The notes under the pieces were generated by a model. The model was given only the letters and a program-made list of their open reading frames with translations. It was not told where the DNA came from and ran no database searches. A stretch of 64,000 nt of DNA from Curvibacter gracilis ATCC BAA-807 (GTDB lineage: Bacteria > Pseudomonadota > Gammaproteobacteria > Burkholderiales > Burkholderiaceae_C), in assembly GCF_000518645.1 (NCBI RefSeq), contig NZ_KI912466.1, positions 372,988 through 436,987 on the forward strand, read 5' to 3'. Made by a program: the position numbers and the translations under genes. Below, piece after piece: positions 1-7,964 of this stretch. The first letter of the stretch is position 1. The number at the start of each line of letters is the position of its first letter.

Positions 1-11
1 ACATCGAATAA
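1..11 (+). CDS. possible 3' end of yicC-family gene (partial)
   Basis: The first bases read in frame 3 as Ile-Glu-stop, with the stop at 9-11. YicC-family endoribonuclease proteins commonly end in Ile-Glu, and yicC often lies directly before gmk in proteobacteria. Only two or three codons are visible, so this rests on gene order and is weak. Confidence 0.25.
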
Positions 12-45
12 GCCCCCCGAGCCCAACCCAGACCCTGACCTCATC

Positions 46-666
46 ATGGATTACCCAGGAAACCTGTTTGTCGTGGCCGCCCCCAGCGGGGCCGGCAAGT
101 CCAGCCTTGTGAAGGCTCTGCTGGAACTGGACTCGCGTGTCCAGCCCTCCGTGTCGCACACCACCCGGCCGCCGCGCGGCCAGGAAAAGCACGGCCGCGA
201 GTACTTCTTCGTGTCCCAGCCCGAATTTGATTCGATGGTGGCCAACAACGCCTTCATCGAGTGGGCCCATGTGCATGGCAACCGGTATGGCACCTCGAAA
301 AAGGCCATCGAGGAGCGAATCGCCGAAGGCGCCGACGTGGTGCTGGAGATCGACTTCCAGGGCGCCATCCAGATCAAGAAGGCGTTTGCCAACGCCATCC
401 TGATCTTCATCCTGCCGCCCAGCTGGGAAGAGCTGCGCTCGCGCCTGGAGCGCCGCGGCGAAGACGCCCCGGACGTGATCGAACTGCGCCTGAAGAACGC
501 CGCGGTCGAGATGGCGCAGGCCTCGAAATTCGACTTCGTTATAATCAACGAATTGTTTGAGCGCGCCCTTTTCGACATGAAAGCCGTGGTGCACGCCCAG
601 CGTCTCAAGTATGCAGCCCAGCGACGCGCCCGGGCTGACACCTTCCACTCACTGAACATAGCCTAG
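46..666 (+). CDS. gmk: guanylate kinase
   Basis: Cytoplasmic enzyme that phosphorylates GMP to GDP with ATP, in purine nucleotide synthesis and salvage. The 206-aa product has the family P-loop at about residues 12-20 (APSGAGKSS) and the GMP-binding stretch around residues 36-46 ([11 protein letters not shown]), followed by the REYFF segment. Length is normal for the family. No strong Shine-Dalgarno precedes the ATG, but the protein begins just before the first beta strand, as expected. rpoZ follows 16 bp downstream and then spoT. This order is common in proteobacteria and groups guanine nucleotide supply with (p)ppGpp metabolism. Confidence 0.97.
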   Translation: MDYPGNLFVVAAPSGAGKSSLVKALLELDSRVQPSVSHTTRPPRGQEKHGREYFFVSQPEFDSMVANNAFIEWAHVHGNRYGTSKKAIEERIAEGADVVLEIDFQGAIQIKKAFANAILIFILPPSWEELRSRLERRGEDAPDVIELRLKNAAVEMAQASKFDFVIINELFERALFDMKAVVHAQRLKYAAQRRARADTFHSLNIA

Positions 667-682
667 CCGGCGGAGAACCCTC

Positions 683-883
683 ATGGCACGCATTACCGTT
701 GAAGATTGCCTGGTCAATATCCCGAACCGCTTCCAGCTGGTTCTGGCGGCCACCTACCGTGCCCGCATGCTGAGCCAGGGCCACTCGCCCAAGATCGAAA
801 GCAAGAACAAGCCCGCCGTGACCGCCCTGCGTGAAATCGCTGAAGGCAAGATCGGCCTGGAAATGCTCAAGAAGGTTCCCTGA
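683..883 (+). CDS. rpoZ: RNA polymerase omega subunit
   Basis: Small 66-aa subunit that helps fold and assemble the beta' subunit and forms part of a ppGpp-binding site on RNA polymerase. The start [10 protein letters not shown] and the [14 protein letters not shown] block are typical of omega. A GGAG Shine-Dalgarno lies just before the ATG. It follows gmk closely and is followed by a strong intrinsic terminator before spoT, so gmk-rpoZ probably form one transcription unit. Confidence 0.97.
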   Translation: MARITVEDCLVNIPNRFQLVLAATYRARMLSQGHSPKIESKNKPAVTALREIAEGKIGLEMLKKVP

Positions 884-904
884 ACCCGTTCGCGCCCCTG
901 GCGC

Positions 905-938
905 CGAAAAAGCACCGCAGCTGCGGTGCTTTTTTTTG
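905..938 (+). terminator. intrinsic terminator after rpoZ
   Basis: A GC-rich stem (AAGCACCGCA against TGCGGTGCTT, around 909-930) with almost no loop is followed on the plus strand by a run of eight T. This is a textbook rho-independent terminator closing gmk-rpoZ. Confidence 0.9.
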
Positions 939-979
939 CCCTTTCTCCCACTCATCCCTGACAGCGCTACATTAGAAGC

Positions 980-3253
980 ATGACTGCGGTGCTGCCCTCT
1001 TCCTCTGCCACGCCTCCGAAAAGTGCTGCCGCGGCCGCCGGCTCCACCACGACCGCCGCGGCCAACGCTGCTGCGGCAAGCTTTGCCGCCCTGGTCGACG
1101 GCCTGGGCTACCTGGGCCCGGCCGGCATCGAGCAGGTGCGCCAGGCCTACCGGTTTGCCGACGCCGCCCACCTGGGCCAGTTGCGCAACAGTGGCGAACC
1201 CTACATCACCCACCCCATCGCCGTGGCGGCCCAGTGCGCCGTCTGGAAGCTCGATGCCCAGGCCCTGATGGCGGCCCTGCTACACGACGCGCTGGAAGAC
1301 TGCGGCGTGACCAAGGCCGAACTGGTCGACCGCTTCGGCCTGCAGGTGGCTGAGCTGGTGGACGGGCTGACCAAGCTGGACAAGCTGCAGTTCAACACCC
1401 GCGAAGAGAACCAGGCCGAGTCCTTCCGCAAGATGCTGCTGGCCATGGCGCGCGATGTGCGGGTGATCCTGATCAAGCTGGCCGACCGCACGCACAACAT
1501 GCGCACGATGTCGGACATGCCCAAGAGCAAATGGGGCCGCATCGCCTCCGAGACGCTCGACATCTATGCCCCGATCGCCCACCGCCTGGGGCTGAACCAG
1601 ACCTACCGTGAACTGCAGGACCTGTCGTTCCGCCACCTGCACCCCTGGCGCTACGCCATCCTGGCCAAGGCCGTGGCCAAGGCCCGCAGCCGACGCCGCG
1701 ACCTGATCCAGAAGGTGCAGGCCGATGTCGATGCCGCCTTTGCCACGCTGGGCATGCGCATCCGCATGGCCGGGCGCGAAAAAACCCTGTATTCGATCTA
1801 TTGCAAGATGGACGAAAAGCACCTGAGCTTTGCCCAGGTGACCGACATCTACGGCTTTCGCATCATCGTGCCGGGCATCACCGACTGCTACACGGCGCTC
1901 GGCGTGCTGCACCAGATGTACAAGCCGGTGCCGGGCAAGTTCAAGGACCACATCGCGATTGCCAAGGTGAACGGCTACCAGTCGCTGCACACGACGCTGG
2001 TGGGCCCCTCGGGCATCAACATCGAGTTCCAGATGCGAACCGAGGAGATGCACATGGTGGCCGAAGCCGGTGTGGCCGCCCACTGGCTGTACAAGGCCTC
2101 CGACCACGAAGGCGATCCGTCCGAGCGCCTGGGCACCCAATGGCTGCAGTCGCTGCTCGACATCCAGAACGAAACCCGCGATGCCGCCGAGTTCTGGGAC
2201 CACGTCAAGGTCGACCTCTTCCCCGATGCCGTCTATGTGTTCACGCCCAAGAGCCAGATCATGGCGCTGCCACGCGGCGCCACCATCGTCGACTTTGCCT
2301 ACGCCATCCACAGCAACATTGGCGACCGCACCGTGGCGGGCAAGATCAATGGCGAGCAGGTGCCGCTGCGCACCGAACTCAAGAACGGCGATGTGGTCGA
2401 GGTGGTCACCGCCCCGGTGTCCTCACCCAACCCGGCCTGGCTGGGCTTTGTGCGCACCGGGCGGGCCCGCTCCAAGATCCGCCATTACCTGAAGACACTG
2501 GCCCAGACCGAGTCTGAATCGCTGGGCGAAAAGCTGCTGATCCAGGCCCTGCGCGCCGAGGGCATCGACCGGCTGCCGGAAACCCGTGACCCGCACTTCC
2601 CGGGCATCTGGGACAAGCTGCTGCGCTTCACCGGCAACAAGACGCGCAGCGAACTGATGACCGACATCGGCCTGGGCAAGCGCATTGCCAGCATGGTGGC
2701 CAAGCGCCTGACCGTGCTGATGACCGAGGGCGGCGAAAAGCGCGATGCCCTGCTGCTGACGCGCGAACGCTACACCTCGCATGAAAAGCTGTCGCAAGGC
2801 GCCGTGCTGCTCGATGGCAGTGAAAACGCCTCGGTCAAGTACGCCCCCTGTTGCCGCCCCATCCCTGGCGACGCCATCGTCGGCTACCTGGGCCGTGGCG
2901 AGGGCCTGGTGGTGCACACCGCCGACTGCGCCACCGCCAAGCGCCTGCAGCACAAGGACAGCGAACGCTTCATCGCGGTGGACTGGGCCGACGAGCCCGT
3001 GCGTCCATTCGAGACCGGGCTGGTGGTCACCGTGACCAATGGCAAGGGCGTGCTGGCCCGCGTGGCCGCCGATCTGGCCGCCTCCGAGGTGGACATCACC
3101 CATGTGGACATGGGTGATGAGGGCCCGGCCAGCACCGCCGAGCTGCGCTTTCTGGTGTCGGTGCAGGACACCCCGCACCTGGATGCCGCCCTGCGCCATC
3201 TGCAGCGCACGCCCACCGTGCTGCGGGCAGCGCGCATCAAGCCCGGGGCCTGA
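980..3253 (+). CDS. spoT: bifunctional (p)ppGpp synthetase/hydrolase SpoT
   Basis: Makes and degrades the stringent-response alarmone (p)ppGpp. The 757-aa product shows, in order, an Ala/Ser/Thr-rich N-terminal extension of about 35 residues, an HD hydrolase domain with the intact HDALED motif near residue 100, a synthetase domain (GREKTLYSIYCKM, then IYGFRI) with the KFKD element of bifunctional Rsh enzymes, a TGS domain, a Cys-containing zinc-finger-like region (YAPCCRPIPGD) and a C-terminal ACT domain. Intact HD residues argue for SpoT rather than hydrolase-dead RelA. It lies downstream of the rpoZ terminator. A possible -10 (TACATT, 968-973) is so close to the ATG that the message may have little or no leader. 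Confidence 0.95.
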   Translation: MTAVLPSSSATPPKSAAAAAGSTTTAAANAAAASFAALVDGLGYLGPAGIEQVRQAYRFADAAHLGQLRNSGEPYITHPIAVAAQCAVWKLDAQALMAALLHDALEDCGVTKAELVDRFGLQVAELVDGLTKLDKLQFNTREENQAESFRKMLLAMARDVRVILIKLADRTHNMRTMSDMPKSKWGRIASETLDIYAPIAHRLGLNQTYRELQDLSFRHLHPWRYAILAKAVAKARSRRRDLIQKVQADVDAAFATLGMRIRMAGREKTLYSIYCKMDEKHLSFAQVTDIYGFRIIVPGITDCYTALGVLHQMYKPVPGKFKDHIAIAKVNGYQSLHTTLVGPSGINIEFQMRTEEMHMVAEAGVAAHWLYKASDHEGDPSERLGTQWLQSLLDIQNETRDAAEFWDHVKVDLFPDAVYVFTPKSQIMALPRGATIVDFAYAIHSNIGDRTVAGKINGEQVPLRTELKNGDVVEVVTAPVSSPNPAWLGFVRTGRARSKIRHYLKTLAQTESESLGEKLLIQALRAEGIDRLPETRDPHFPGIWDKLLRFTGNKTRSELMTDIGLGKRIASMVAKRLTVLMTEGGEKRDALLLTRERYTSHEKLSQGAVLLDGSENASVKYAPCCRPIPGDAIVGYLGRGEGLVVHTADCATAKRLQHKDSERFIAVDWADEPVRPFETGLVVTVTNGKGVLARVAADLAASEVDITHVDMGDEGPASTAELRFLVSVQDTPHLDAALRHLQRTPTVLRAARIKPGA

Positions 3254-3270
3254 CGGACGAGCAGGCGGGC

Positions 3271-3840
3271 TCAGCCCGCCGCGACAGGCGCCGGATAGAC
3301 CACCTGCAGGATCTCGATGTCGCGGGCCCCCGAGGGCGTGATCAGCTTGACCACGTCTCCTTCACGGGCCTTGAGCAAGGCGCGCGACACCGGCGAGATC
3401 CAACTCACCTGCCCCGAGGCACTGTCGGCCTCGTCGATGCCCATGATGGTGACCGTGCGCTGCACCCCCTCGTCGTCTTCGTAGGTGACCGTGGCACCGA
3501 AGAACACCTGATCGCTGCCGTGGTGCACGCTGGGGTCGGTGACCTCGGCGATCTCCAGGCGCTTGGTCAGAAAGCGGATGCGGCGGTCGATCTCGCGCAG
3601 GCGCTTTTTGCCGTACAGGTAGTCGCCGTTTTCCGAACGGTCGCCATTGCTGGCCGCCCAGTGCACCACATCCACCACCTTGGGCCGCTCTTCGTCAATC
3701 AACTGGAACAGCTCGTCACGCAGCCGCTGGTAGCCCGCAGCCGTGATGTAGTTGCGTGTGCCCGCAGGCAGGGCCGGCAGACCCAGGTCTTCGTCATCGT
3801 CCGCCCCGGATTCCGACTCTCGCGTGAACGCCTTGCTCAT
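3271..3840 (-). CDS. greB: transcription elongation factor GreB
   Basis: Secondary-channel factor that stimulates transcript cleavage by backtracked RNA polymerase. The 189-aa product has an N-terminal coiled coil and a C-terminal FKBP-like domain. The acidic coiled-coil tip carries the Asp/Glu pair (NGDRSENGDY). FFGATVTYEDDEG and the ISPVSRALL block are typical. The frame is open 33 codons further upstream, but the ATG at 3840 (MSKAFTRESE) has a GAGGAG Shine-Dalgarno and matches the family N-terminus, so it was chosen. The gene converges on spoT with only 17 bp between them. Confidence 0.95.
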   Translation of the reverse strand: MSKAFTRESESGADDDEDLGLPALPAGTRNYITAAGYQRLRDELFQLIDEERPKVVDVVHWAASNGDRSENGDYLYGKKRLREIDRRIRFLTKRLEIAEVTDPSVHHGSDQVFFGATVTYEDDEGVQRTVTIMGIDEADSASGQVSWISPVSRALLKAREGDVVKLITPSGARDIEILQVVYPAPVAAG

Positions 3841-4087
3841 GATCTCCTCGTCAACAAGCTCGCCAACCATCCCGGCCAGCGACTGACCCCAGGCCCGTGG
3901 TGGGCTGGGCCGCATGGGCCCGAGTGTGCACGATTCCACCGCCCCTCCGGGCCAAGCCGTCTGATCGAGGTCGATTTGACCCGAGCTTGCCCCACATCAA
4001 TCCAGCAGTCCACACAGGCCTGGCAGCAATCGATACATTCAGTGCAGGCCTTGCCCCAGGAAGGCATCGGGCCCCGGAAAGGAATCC

Positions 4088-4339
4088 ATGCCCACCGAAG
4101 CCATTCAAGCTGAGCGCCGCGCGCGGTCCGATCTGCGCGCGATCTTCCTCGAAGCCTTTGAGATGCTCTCGCCGTTTTTTTCGCAGCAAAATGGCTGGGG
4201 CAGCGCCAGCTCCCACGATCACCTGGCCTACCGGGCGTTGAAAGAGCGGTTTCCGATGCTCAGCGCCCAGGACTGCCTGGTGCTGGTGATGACGGCCAAG
4301 CGCCTGCCACCTCAGGGGCGCCCCATCGGCAAGCCCTGA
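4088..4339 (+). CDS. small protein of unknown function
   Basis: An 83-aa product (MPTEAIQAERR start, ending RPIGKP) that I do not recognise. It has no signal peptide, membrane segment or cysteine cluster. It looks like a soluble helical protein, with an Arg/Glu-rich first third and an AQDCLVLVMTAKRL helix near the end. A GGAAAGGAA purine run precedes the ATG. It lies 30 bp upstream of the polyphosphate phosphotransferase on the same strand, so co-transcription is likely. Codon use resembles that of its neighbours, which supports a real gene. Confidence 0.65.
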   Translation: MPTEAIQAERRARSDLRAIFLEAFEMLSPFFSQQNGWGSASSHDHLAYRALKERFPMLSAQDCLVLVMTAKRLPPQGRPIGKP

Positions 4340-4369
4340 GCCCCTTCTTGCCCACAGGAGCCTGTCCCG

Positions 4370-5938
4370 ATGTTTGAATCTGCCGAGCTGGGCCACAAGA
4401 TCAGCAAAGCCGCCTACAAGGCCGCCGTCCCCGAATTGCGCACGGGCCTGCTGCAGGCCCAGGCTGAGCTGTATGAGAAAAAGCCCTTCCCCGTGCTGCT
4501 GCTGATCAGCGGTCAGGACGGCGCCGGCAAGGGCGAAGCCATCAACCTGCTCTACGAGTGGATGGACTCGCGATTCCTGTCGACCCTGGCCTTTTCCGAG
4601 CCGACGGACGAGGAACGTGAACGCCCCCCGATGTGGCGCTATTGGCGCTCGCTGCCGCCCAAGGGGAGGCTGGGCATCTTTGCTGGATCCTGGTACTCGG
4701 ACCCGATCCGACAACGCATCGCAGGCGAGATCACCCTGCCCGAGCTGGATGCCCGGGCCGCCCAGATCAACCGCTTCGAGGCCATGCTGGCCCAGGAGGG
4801 CGCTCTGATCCTGAAGTTCTGGTTCCACCTCACCAAGGACGCGCAGCGCGAGCGCCTCAAAGCCCTGGAGAGCGACCCGCGCACGGCTTGGCGCGTCAGC
4901 CGCTGGAACTGGGATCGGCTCAAAACCTACGACCAGCTGCAGGATGCCGCCGGCCACCTGCTGCGCATCACCAACACGGCCCAGGCGCCCTGGATCGTGC
5001 TGGAGGGCAATGACGACCGCTACCGCTCACTGACCGTGGGGCAGTTGGTGCTCAAGGCGCTGCGCGAACGCCTGGCCCAGCCCGCTGCCACCAACGCACC
5101 GCCGCCCCCCGCAGCCCCCCTGCTGCGGGTGGACACCGACGGGCGCAATGTGCTGTCGCAACTCGACCTAGCCCGCTCCCTGGCCGACAAGTCGTACAAG
5201 ACCGAGCTGGCGCATTGGCAGGGGCTCCTGGCCGAGCTGGTGCGCCACCCAGGCTTTCGCCAGCGTGCCCTGGTCTGCGCCTTCGAAGGGCCGGACGCAG
5301 CGGGCAAGGGCGGCGCCATACGCCGCATCGGCGCGGCCTTGGATGCGCGCCAATACCAGGTGATTCCGGTGGCCGCCCCCAGCGAGGAAGAGCGCGCGCA
5401 ACCCTATCTGTGGCGCTTCTGGCGCCACCTGCCCCGCCAGGGCAACATCAGCATCTTCGACCGCACCTGGTACGGTCGCGTGCTGGTGGAACGCATTGAG
5501 GGCTTTTGCAGCGAAGCCGACTGGCAGCGCGCCTACTCCGAGATCAATGACTTCGAGCACGAGCTGGCCGATGCCGGCACCATCGTGGTGAAGTTCTGGC
5601 TGCAGATCAGCCAGGAGGAACAGCTGCGCCGCTTCCAGGAGCGTGAAGCCATTGATTTCAAGCGCTTCAAGATCACCGAGGAAGACTGGCGCAACCGCGA
5701 AAAATGGGATGCCTACCAACAGGCCATCTGCGACATGGTGGAGCGCACCAGCACAGGCAACGCTCCCTGGACCCTGGTGGAAGCCAATGACAAGAACCAC
5801 GCCCGCGTGAAGGTGCTGCGGACATTGTGCGAGCGGCTCGAAGCCGAACTGGAGTCCAGCAAAGCGGTGAAGACCAAAGCACGCAAGCCCGAGGCCAAAC
5901 CTGAAACAGCAACCCGCAAAAAGCCCAAGAAGGCCTGA
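4370..5938 (+). CDS. pap: polyphosphate:AMP phosphotransferase, two PPK2 domains
   Basis: Transfers phosphate from polyphosphate to AMP or other nucleotides (PPK2 class II, fused two-domain form). Domain 1 (about residues 1-245) has a Walker A-like GQDGAGKG. Domain 2 (about 255-500) has EGPDAAGKGGA and an intact FDRTWYGR motif. In domain 1 the matching motif reads FAGSWYSD, losing the Asp-Arg pair, so domain 2 is probably the catalytic half, as known for this family. The C-terminus is Lys-rich (KTKARKPEAKP), which may favour polyanion binding. An AGGAG Shine-Dalgarno precedes the ATG. The name pap is by family resemblance. Substrate preference between AMP and nucleoside diphosphates cannot be read from sequence. 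Confidence 0.88.
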   Translation: MFESAELGHKISKAAYKAAVPELRTGLLQAQAELYEKKPFPVLLLISGQDGAGKGEAINLLYEWMDSRFLSTLAFSEPTDEERERPPMWRYWRSLPPKGRLGIFAGSWYSDPIRQRIAGEITLPELDARAAQINRFEAMLAQEGALILKFWFHLTKDAQRERLKALESDPRTAWRVSRWNWDRLKTYDQLQDAAGHLLRITNTAQAPWIVLEGNDDRYRSLTVGQLVLKALRERLAQPAATNAPPPPAAPLLRVDTDGRNVLSQLDLARSLADKSYKTELAHWQGLLAELVRHPGFRQRALVCAFEGPDAAGKGGAIRRIGAALDARQYQVIPVAAPSEEERAQPYLWRFWRHLPRQGNISIFDRTWYGRVLVERIEGFCSEADWQRAYSEINDFEHELADAGTIVVKFWLQISQEEQLRRFQEREAIDFKRFKITEEDWRNREKWDAYQQAICDMVERTSTGNAPWTLVEANDKNHARVKVLRTLCERLEAELESSKAVKTKARKPEAKPETATRKKPKKA

Positions 5939-5944
5939 CGCCCG

Positions 5945-5969
5945 AGGCCAGGCCAGGCCAGGCCAGGCC
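5945..5969. repeat. 5-bp tandem repeat (AGGCC)x5
   Basis: Five perfect copies of AGGCC follow the stop codon of the polyphosphate phosphotransferase, with a partial sixth. It is a simple-sequence tract of the kind prone to slippage and lies outside any recognised gene. Confidence 0.85.
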
Positions 5970-6061
5970 AGGCGGGCCCAGCCGACGGGCCGGGCCTGGA
6001 TGGCCCGGCATGGCACATGTGCCAGGTTGGCAGCACATGGCCCCAAGCGGATGCCGGAAAC

Positions 6062-6094
6062 GAAAAAGCCCTAGAACATTTCTGTTCTAGGGCT
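6062..6094 (-). terminator. terminator of tRNA-Arg
   Basis: A perfect 12-bp stem (6067-6078 with 6083-6094) with a 4-nt loop. Read on the minus strand it is followed by TTTTT, so it terminates the tRNA-Arg transcript. On the plus strand the T run is poor, though the hairpin could also stabilise the 3' end of the upstream plus-strand message. Confidence 0.85.
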
Positions 6095-6101
6095 TGTCGT
6101 T

Positions 6102-6178
6102 TGGTGCGGCTGGCAGGATTCGAACCCACGACCCCTTGGTTCGTAGCCAAGTACTCTATCCAACTGAGCTACAGCCGC
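6102..6178 (-). tRNA. tRNA-Arg (anticodon ACG)
   Basis: A 77-nt cloverleaf on the minus strand. The 5' acceptor GCGGCTG pairs with CAGCCGC and the 3' CCA is encoded. The D-arm (GCTCAGTTGGATAGAG), anticodon loop CTACGAA giving ACG, and T-arm GTGGGTTCGAATCC are all intact. ACG is expected to be edited to ICG by TadA and to read CGU/CGC/CGA. Confidence 0.97.
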
Positions 6179-6477
6179 TGAGCTTTGTATTCTAACCTGA
6201 TTTTTTTGCGTGCTTTGCGAAGTTTGAAAAATTTTTCTTACTTGCTTTGCATCGCTTGGCTTCAGGCCAGAAGCGCTTCGTTGTGCGAAGACCGCTATTA
6301 TGCACGACTTTCGAGCCCACTCGGGGAAACCCGGAATTTTTTTGATCTTTTGCCAAAAGACCCAGCCGCTTGGGCGACCACCATGAATCTGCAGCCGCGG
6401 TGCCCCGAAGGCGCCGGAATTGGGCAAAATCTAAGCTCACAAGGAGGTGGCAGCATGAGCCAGATGGGGAGCGGTCG
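6179..6477. other. intergenic region between tRNA-Arg and the zinc-ribbon gene
   Basis: About 300 bp, AT-rich in its first half. I see no protein gene. On the minus strand a -10 element TAGAAT (6189-6194) lies 11 bases from the tRNA 5' end and probably drives tRNA-Arg. No convincing -35 was found. A small palindrome (TCTTTT-GCC-AAAAGA, about 6348-6362) sits mid-region. The right end holds the Shine-Dalgarno and leader ORF described separately. Confidence 0.6.
6189..6194 (-). promoter_or_regulatory. candidate -10 element for tRNA-Arg
   Basis: TAGAAT on the minus strand, in a GTTAGAATAC context, lies 11 bases from the mature tRNA 5' end. This is typical spacing for a bacterial tRNA promoter. 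No good -35 lies at 17 bp, so the call is tentative. Confidence 0.45.
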
Positions 6478-6490
6478 ATGGCACGGGTGA
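6455..6490 (+). CDS. possible 11-codon leader ORF
   Basis: ATG at 6455 opens a short frame encoding MSQMGSGRWHG. It is preceded by a near-perfect Shine-Dalgarno (AAGGAGG, 6441-6447) at ideal spacing. Its stop (6488-6490) overlaps the first codons of the downstream zinc-ribbon gene, whose ATG is at 6478. This fits translational coupling. It may instead just reflect a strong ribosome-binding site feeding the downstream start. Confidence 0.35.
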   Translation: MSQMGSGRWHG

Positions 6491-6846
6491 CTTGCCGTGA
6501 ATGCGGAACGGCGTACGCGTCTGATGCGTTCGTGTGCCCTCATTGCAAGGCGTGGCGTGGCGAAGCCGGCACGGGCGCACACCCCTCCAGCGAGCCGTCC
6601 AACCGCATTCTTCAGACCGTGGCAATTGCGCTGATGGCTGCCACACTGTTGTGCACCATCGGGCTGATGCTGCTGTGGAACTCCACCCCCCTGCCCTCGG
6701 CCCGCCCACCCGAGACCAGCCGGCCACCAGCCCAGGAACTGGCGCACGCTGACACCACCGGACTGGCATCCACAGGGGCTGGCAGTGCAGACACCTCGGG
6801 ACGGCCCAGCCCTCAGCCCACCCCCACACTCCGACCATCGCCCTGA
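6478..6846 (+). CDS. zinc-ribbon, single-pass membrane protein of unknown function
   Basis: A 122-aa product. Residues 6-23 form a zinc ribbon (C6, C9, C20, C23; CRECG...CPHC). A single transmembrane helix spans about residues 44-67, followed by a Pro/Ser/Thr-rich tail. The cytoplasmic zinc ribbon and probable periplasmic low-complexity tail are inferred from the topology. The ATG at 6478 was chosen because the zinc ribbon starts directly after it. A GGGGAG sequence lies upstream. The next gene begins 12 bp later, suggesting an operon. Function is unknown. Confidence 0.6.
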   Translation: MARVTCRECGTAYASDAFVCPHCKAWRGEAGTGAHPSSEPSNRILQTVAIALMAATLLCTIGLMLLWNSTPLPSARPPETSRPPAQELAHADTTGLASTGAGSADTSGRPSPQPTPTLRPSP

Positions 6847-6858
6847 TCACTGCAGCCC

Positions 6859-7278
6859 ATGCTCCCACCCTCCTCCCGTCATGCCAAGGCCTCTGCCATC
6901 CGCCCCACCAGCGCCTGGGTGCGCCAGGGCATCGCCGCCTTGTTGGGCGGCCTGATCTGCGTGGGGGCCAGTGCCGAATTCATCGACGGCGCCGAACTCA
7001 ATCGCTGGTCGGAAGCCTACGAGCGGCAACGCCAGGGCCTGCAAAGCGCCAAGGATGGCCGCGACATCCTGATGTTCATGGGCTATGTCATGGGGGTCTG
7101 GGACGCCACCCTGGGGGACCGCGACTTTCTGTGCACGCCCGACGATTTTGCGTCGATGCAGATGTACCAGATCGTGGCCAAACACGTGCGCGATCACCCC
7201 GAGAAATGGGGCCTGCCGGCCGACTACCTGATCCGCGAAGCCGCCTTGCGCACCTACCGCTGCAAAAACAAGAACTGA
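6859..7278 (+). CDS. secreted Rap1a/Tai-like protein
   Basis: A 139-aa product with an N-terminal hydrophobic segment (about residues 19-39, ending GASA) that looks like a signal peptide. The mature part matches the Rap1a/Tai pattern: DILMFMGYVMGVWDA, a Cys-Thr-Pro block, QMYQIVAKHVRDHPE and a late ALRTYRCK. Founding members (Serratia) are type VI secretion immunity proteins. Many betaproteobacterial relatives, like this one, have no effector nearby and their role is unknown. The two conserved cysteines may form a disulphide in the periplasm. The immunity role is inference only. Confidence 0.65.
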   Translation: MLPPSSRHAKASAIRPTSAWVRQGIAALLGGLICVGASAEFIDGAELNRWSEAYERQRQGLQSAKDGRDILMFMGYVMGVWDATLGDRDFLCTPDDFASMQMYQIVAKHVRDHPEKWGLPADYLIREAALRTYRCKNKN

Positions 7279-7285
7279 ACCTGTC

Positions 7286-7918
7286 TCAGCAGGGTTCGGA
7301 TTCAGGTGAAGGCGCTCCGGGCTCGGCGCCGCCGGGTGTCGGTGCCAGTGAAGCCAGCACGCCACGCACCTGATCAAGCACCTCGTCGGCCAGCGCCCGG
7401 TCGGCCTTGACCACGCCGCGCGAGATCGCATTGGCCCCGACAAAGGCGGCCACGAACACGCTGGCCAGCGCGGCCCGCTGCGCCGCATCCATCGTGTCGG
7501 GCAGCACCGACTCGACGCCGGCACGGAACTCGACAAAGGCCTCGGCAAAGCTCTGGCTCAGTTGCTCTCCCTGGCGCCCCGTCTCACAGGCTGTGGCGAT
7601 CAAGGGGCACCCGGCCTCCAGGTCGTCGCGCCGGCGTGGGTTGAGGTAGGCCTTGAGGTAGGTGTCCACATCGCGCTCCCCCCCGGGCCGTGGTGCATTG
7701 ACCCGGTCAAAACCCCGCCGGAATGCGTGGCTGAAAGCCTGGGCCGCCAGGTCCTGCTTGTCGGCAAAGTGCTTGTACAGCGCACCGGGCGTCAAGCCCG
7801 CCTCCCGGCTCACCTCGGCCACGCCGATGCCGTCGATCCCGTGCTTCTTGAACAGCCTGCCGGCTGCATCCAGCAAGGCCTGCCGGTTTTGCTGCGCCTG
7901 CTCCTTGGTCACTTTCAT
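7286..7918 (-). CDS. TetR/AcrR-family regulator
   Basis: A 210-aa repressor-type regulator. The N-terminal helix-turn-helix covers about residues 12-55 (LLDAAGRLFKKHG, then GVAEVSREAGLTPGALYKHF). The ligand-binding C-terminal half includes a GCPLIATACE motif common in this subfamily. The ATG at 7918 was chosen over an upstream in-frame start at 8011 because the HTH begins there and a GAGGTG Shine-Dalgarno precedes it. It is divergent from the MFS gene at 8049 and probably represses it and itself in response to a small molecule. Confidence 0.9.
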   Translation of the reverse strand: MKVTKEQAQQNRQALLDAAGRLFKKHGIDGIGVAEVSREAGLTPGALYKHFADKQDLAAQAFSHAFRRGFDRVNAPRPGGERDVDTYLKAYLNPRRRDDLEAGCPLIATACETGRQGEQLSQSFAEAFVEFRAGVESVLPDTMDAAQRAALASVFVAAFVGANAISRGVVKADRALADEVLDQVRGVLASLAPTPGGAEPGAPSPESEPC

Positions 7919-7932
7919 GGCTGAACACCTCG

Positions 7933-7964
7933 TTGACACTTTTTGATATCGACCATTATCATAA
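7933..7964 (+). promoter_or_regulatory. promoter and candidate TetR operator for the MFS gene
   Basis: TTGACA (7933-7938) and TATCAT (7957-7962) are separated by 18 bp and point towards the MFS gene. An inverted repeat TGATA-N8-TATCA (7944-7948, 7957-7961) overlaps the -10, where a repressor would block RNA polymerase. The assignment to the adjacent TetR regulator is inference. Confidence 0.55.

Noticed and set aside
6859-7278. A type VI secretion immunity/effector module
   Set aside because: Only the Rap1a-like protein is present. No VgrG, Hcp, TssB/C or amidase effector gene is near, so a toxin-immunity module cannot be claimed.
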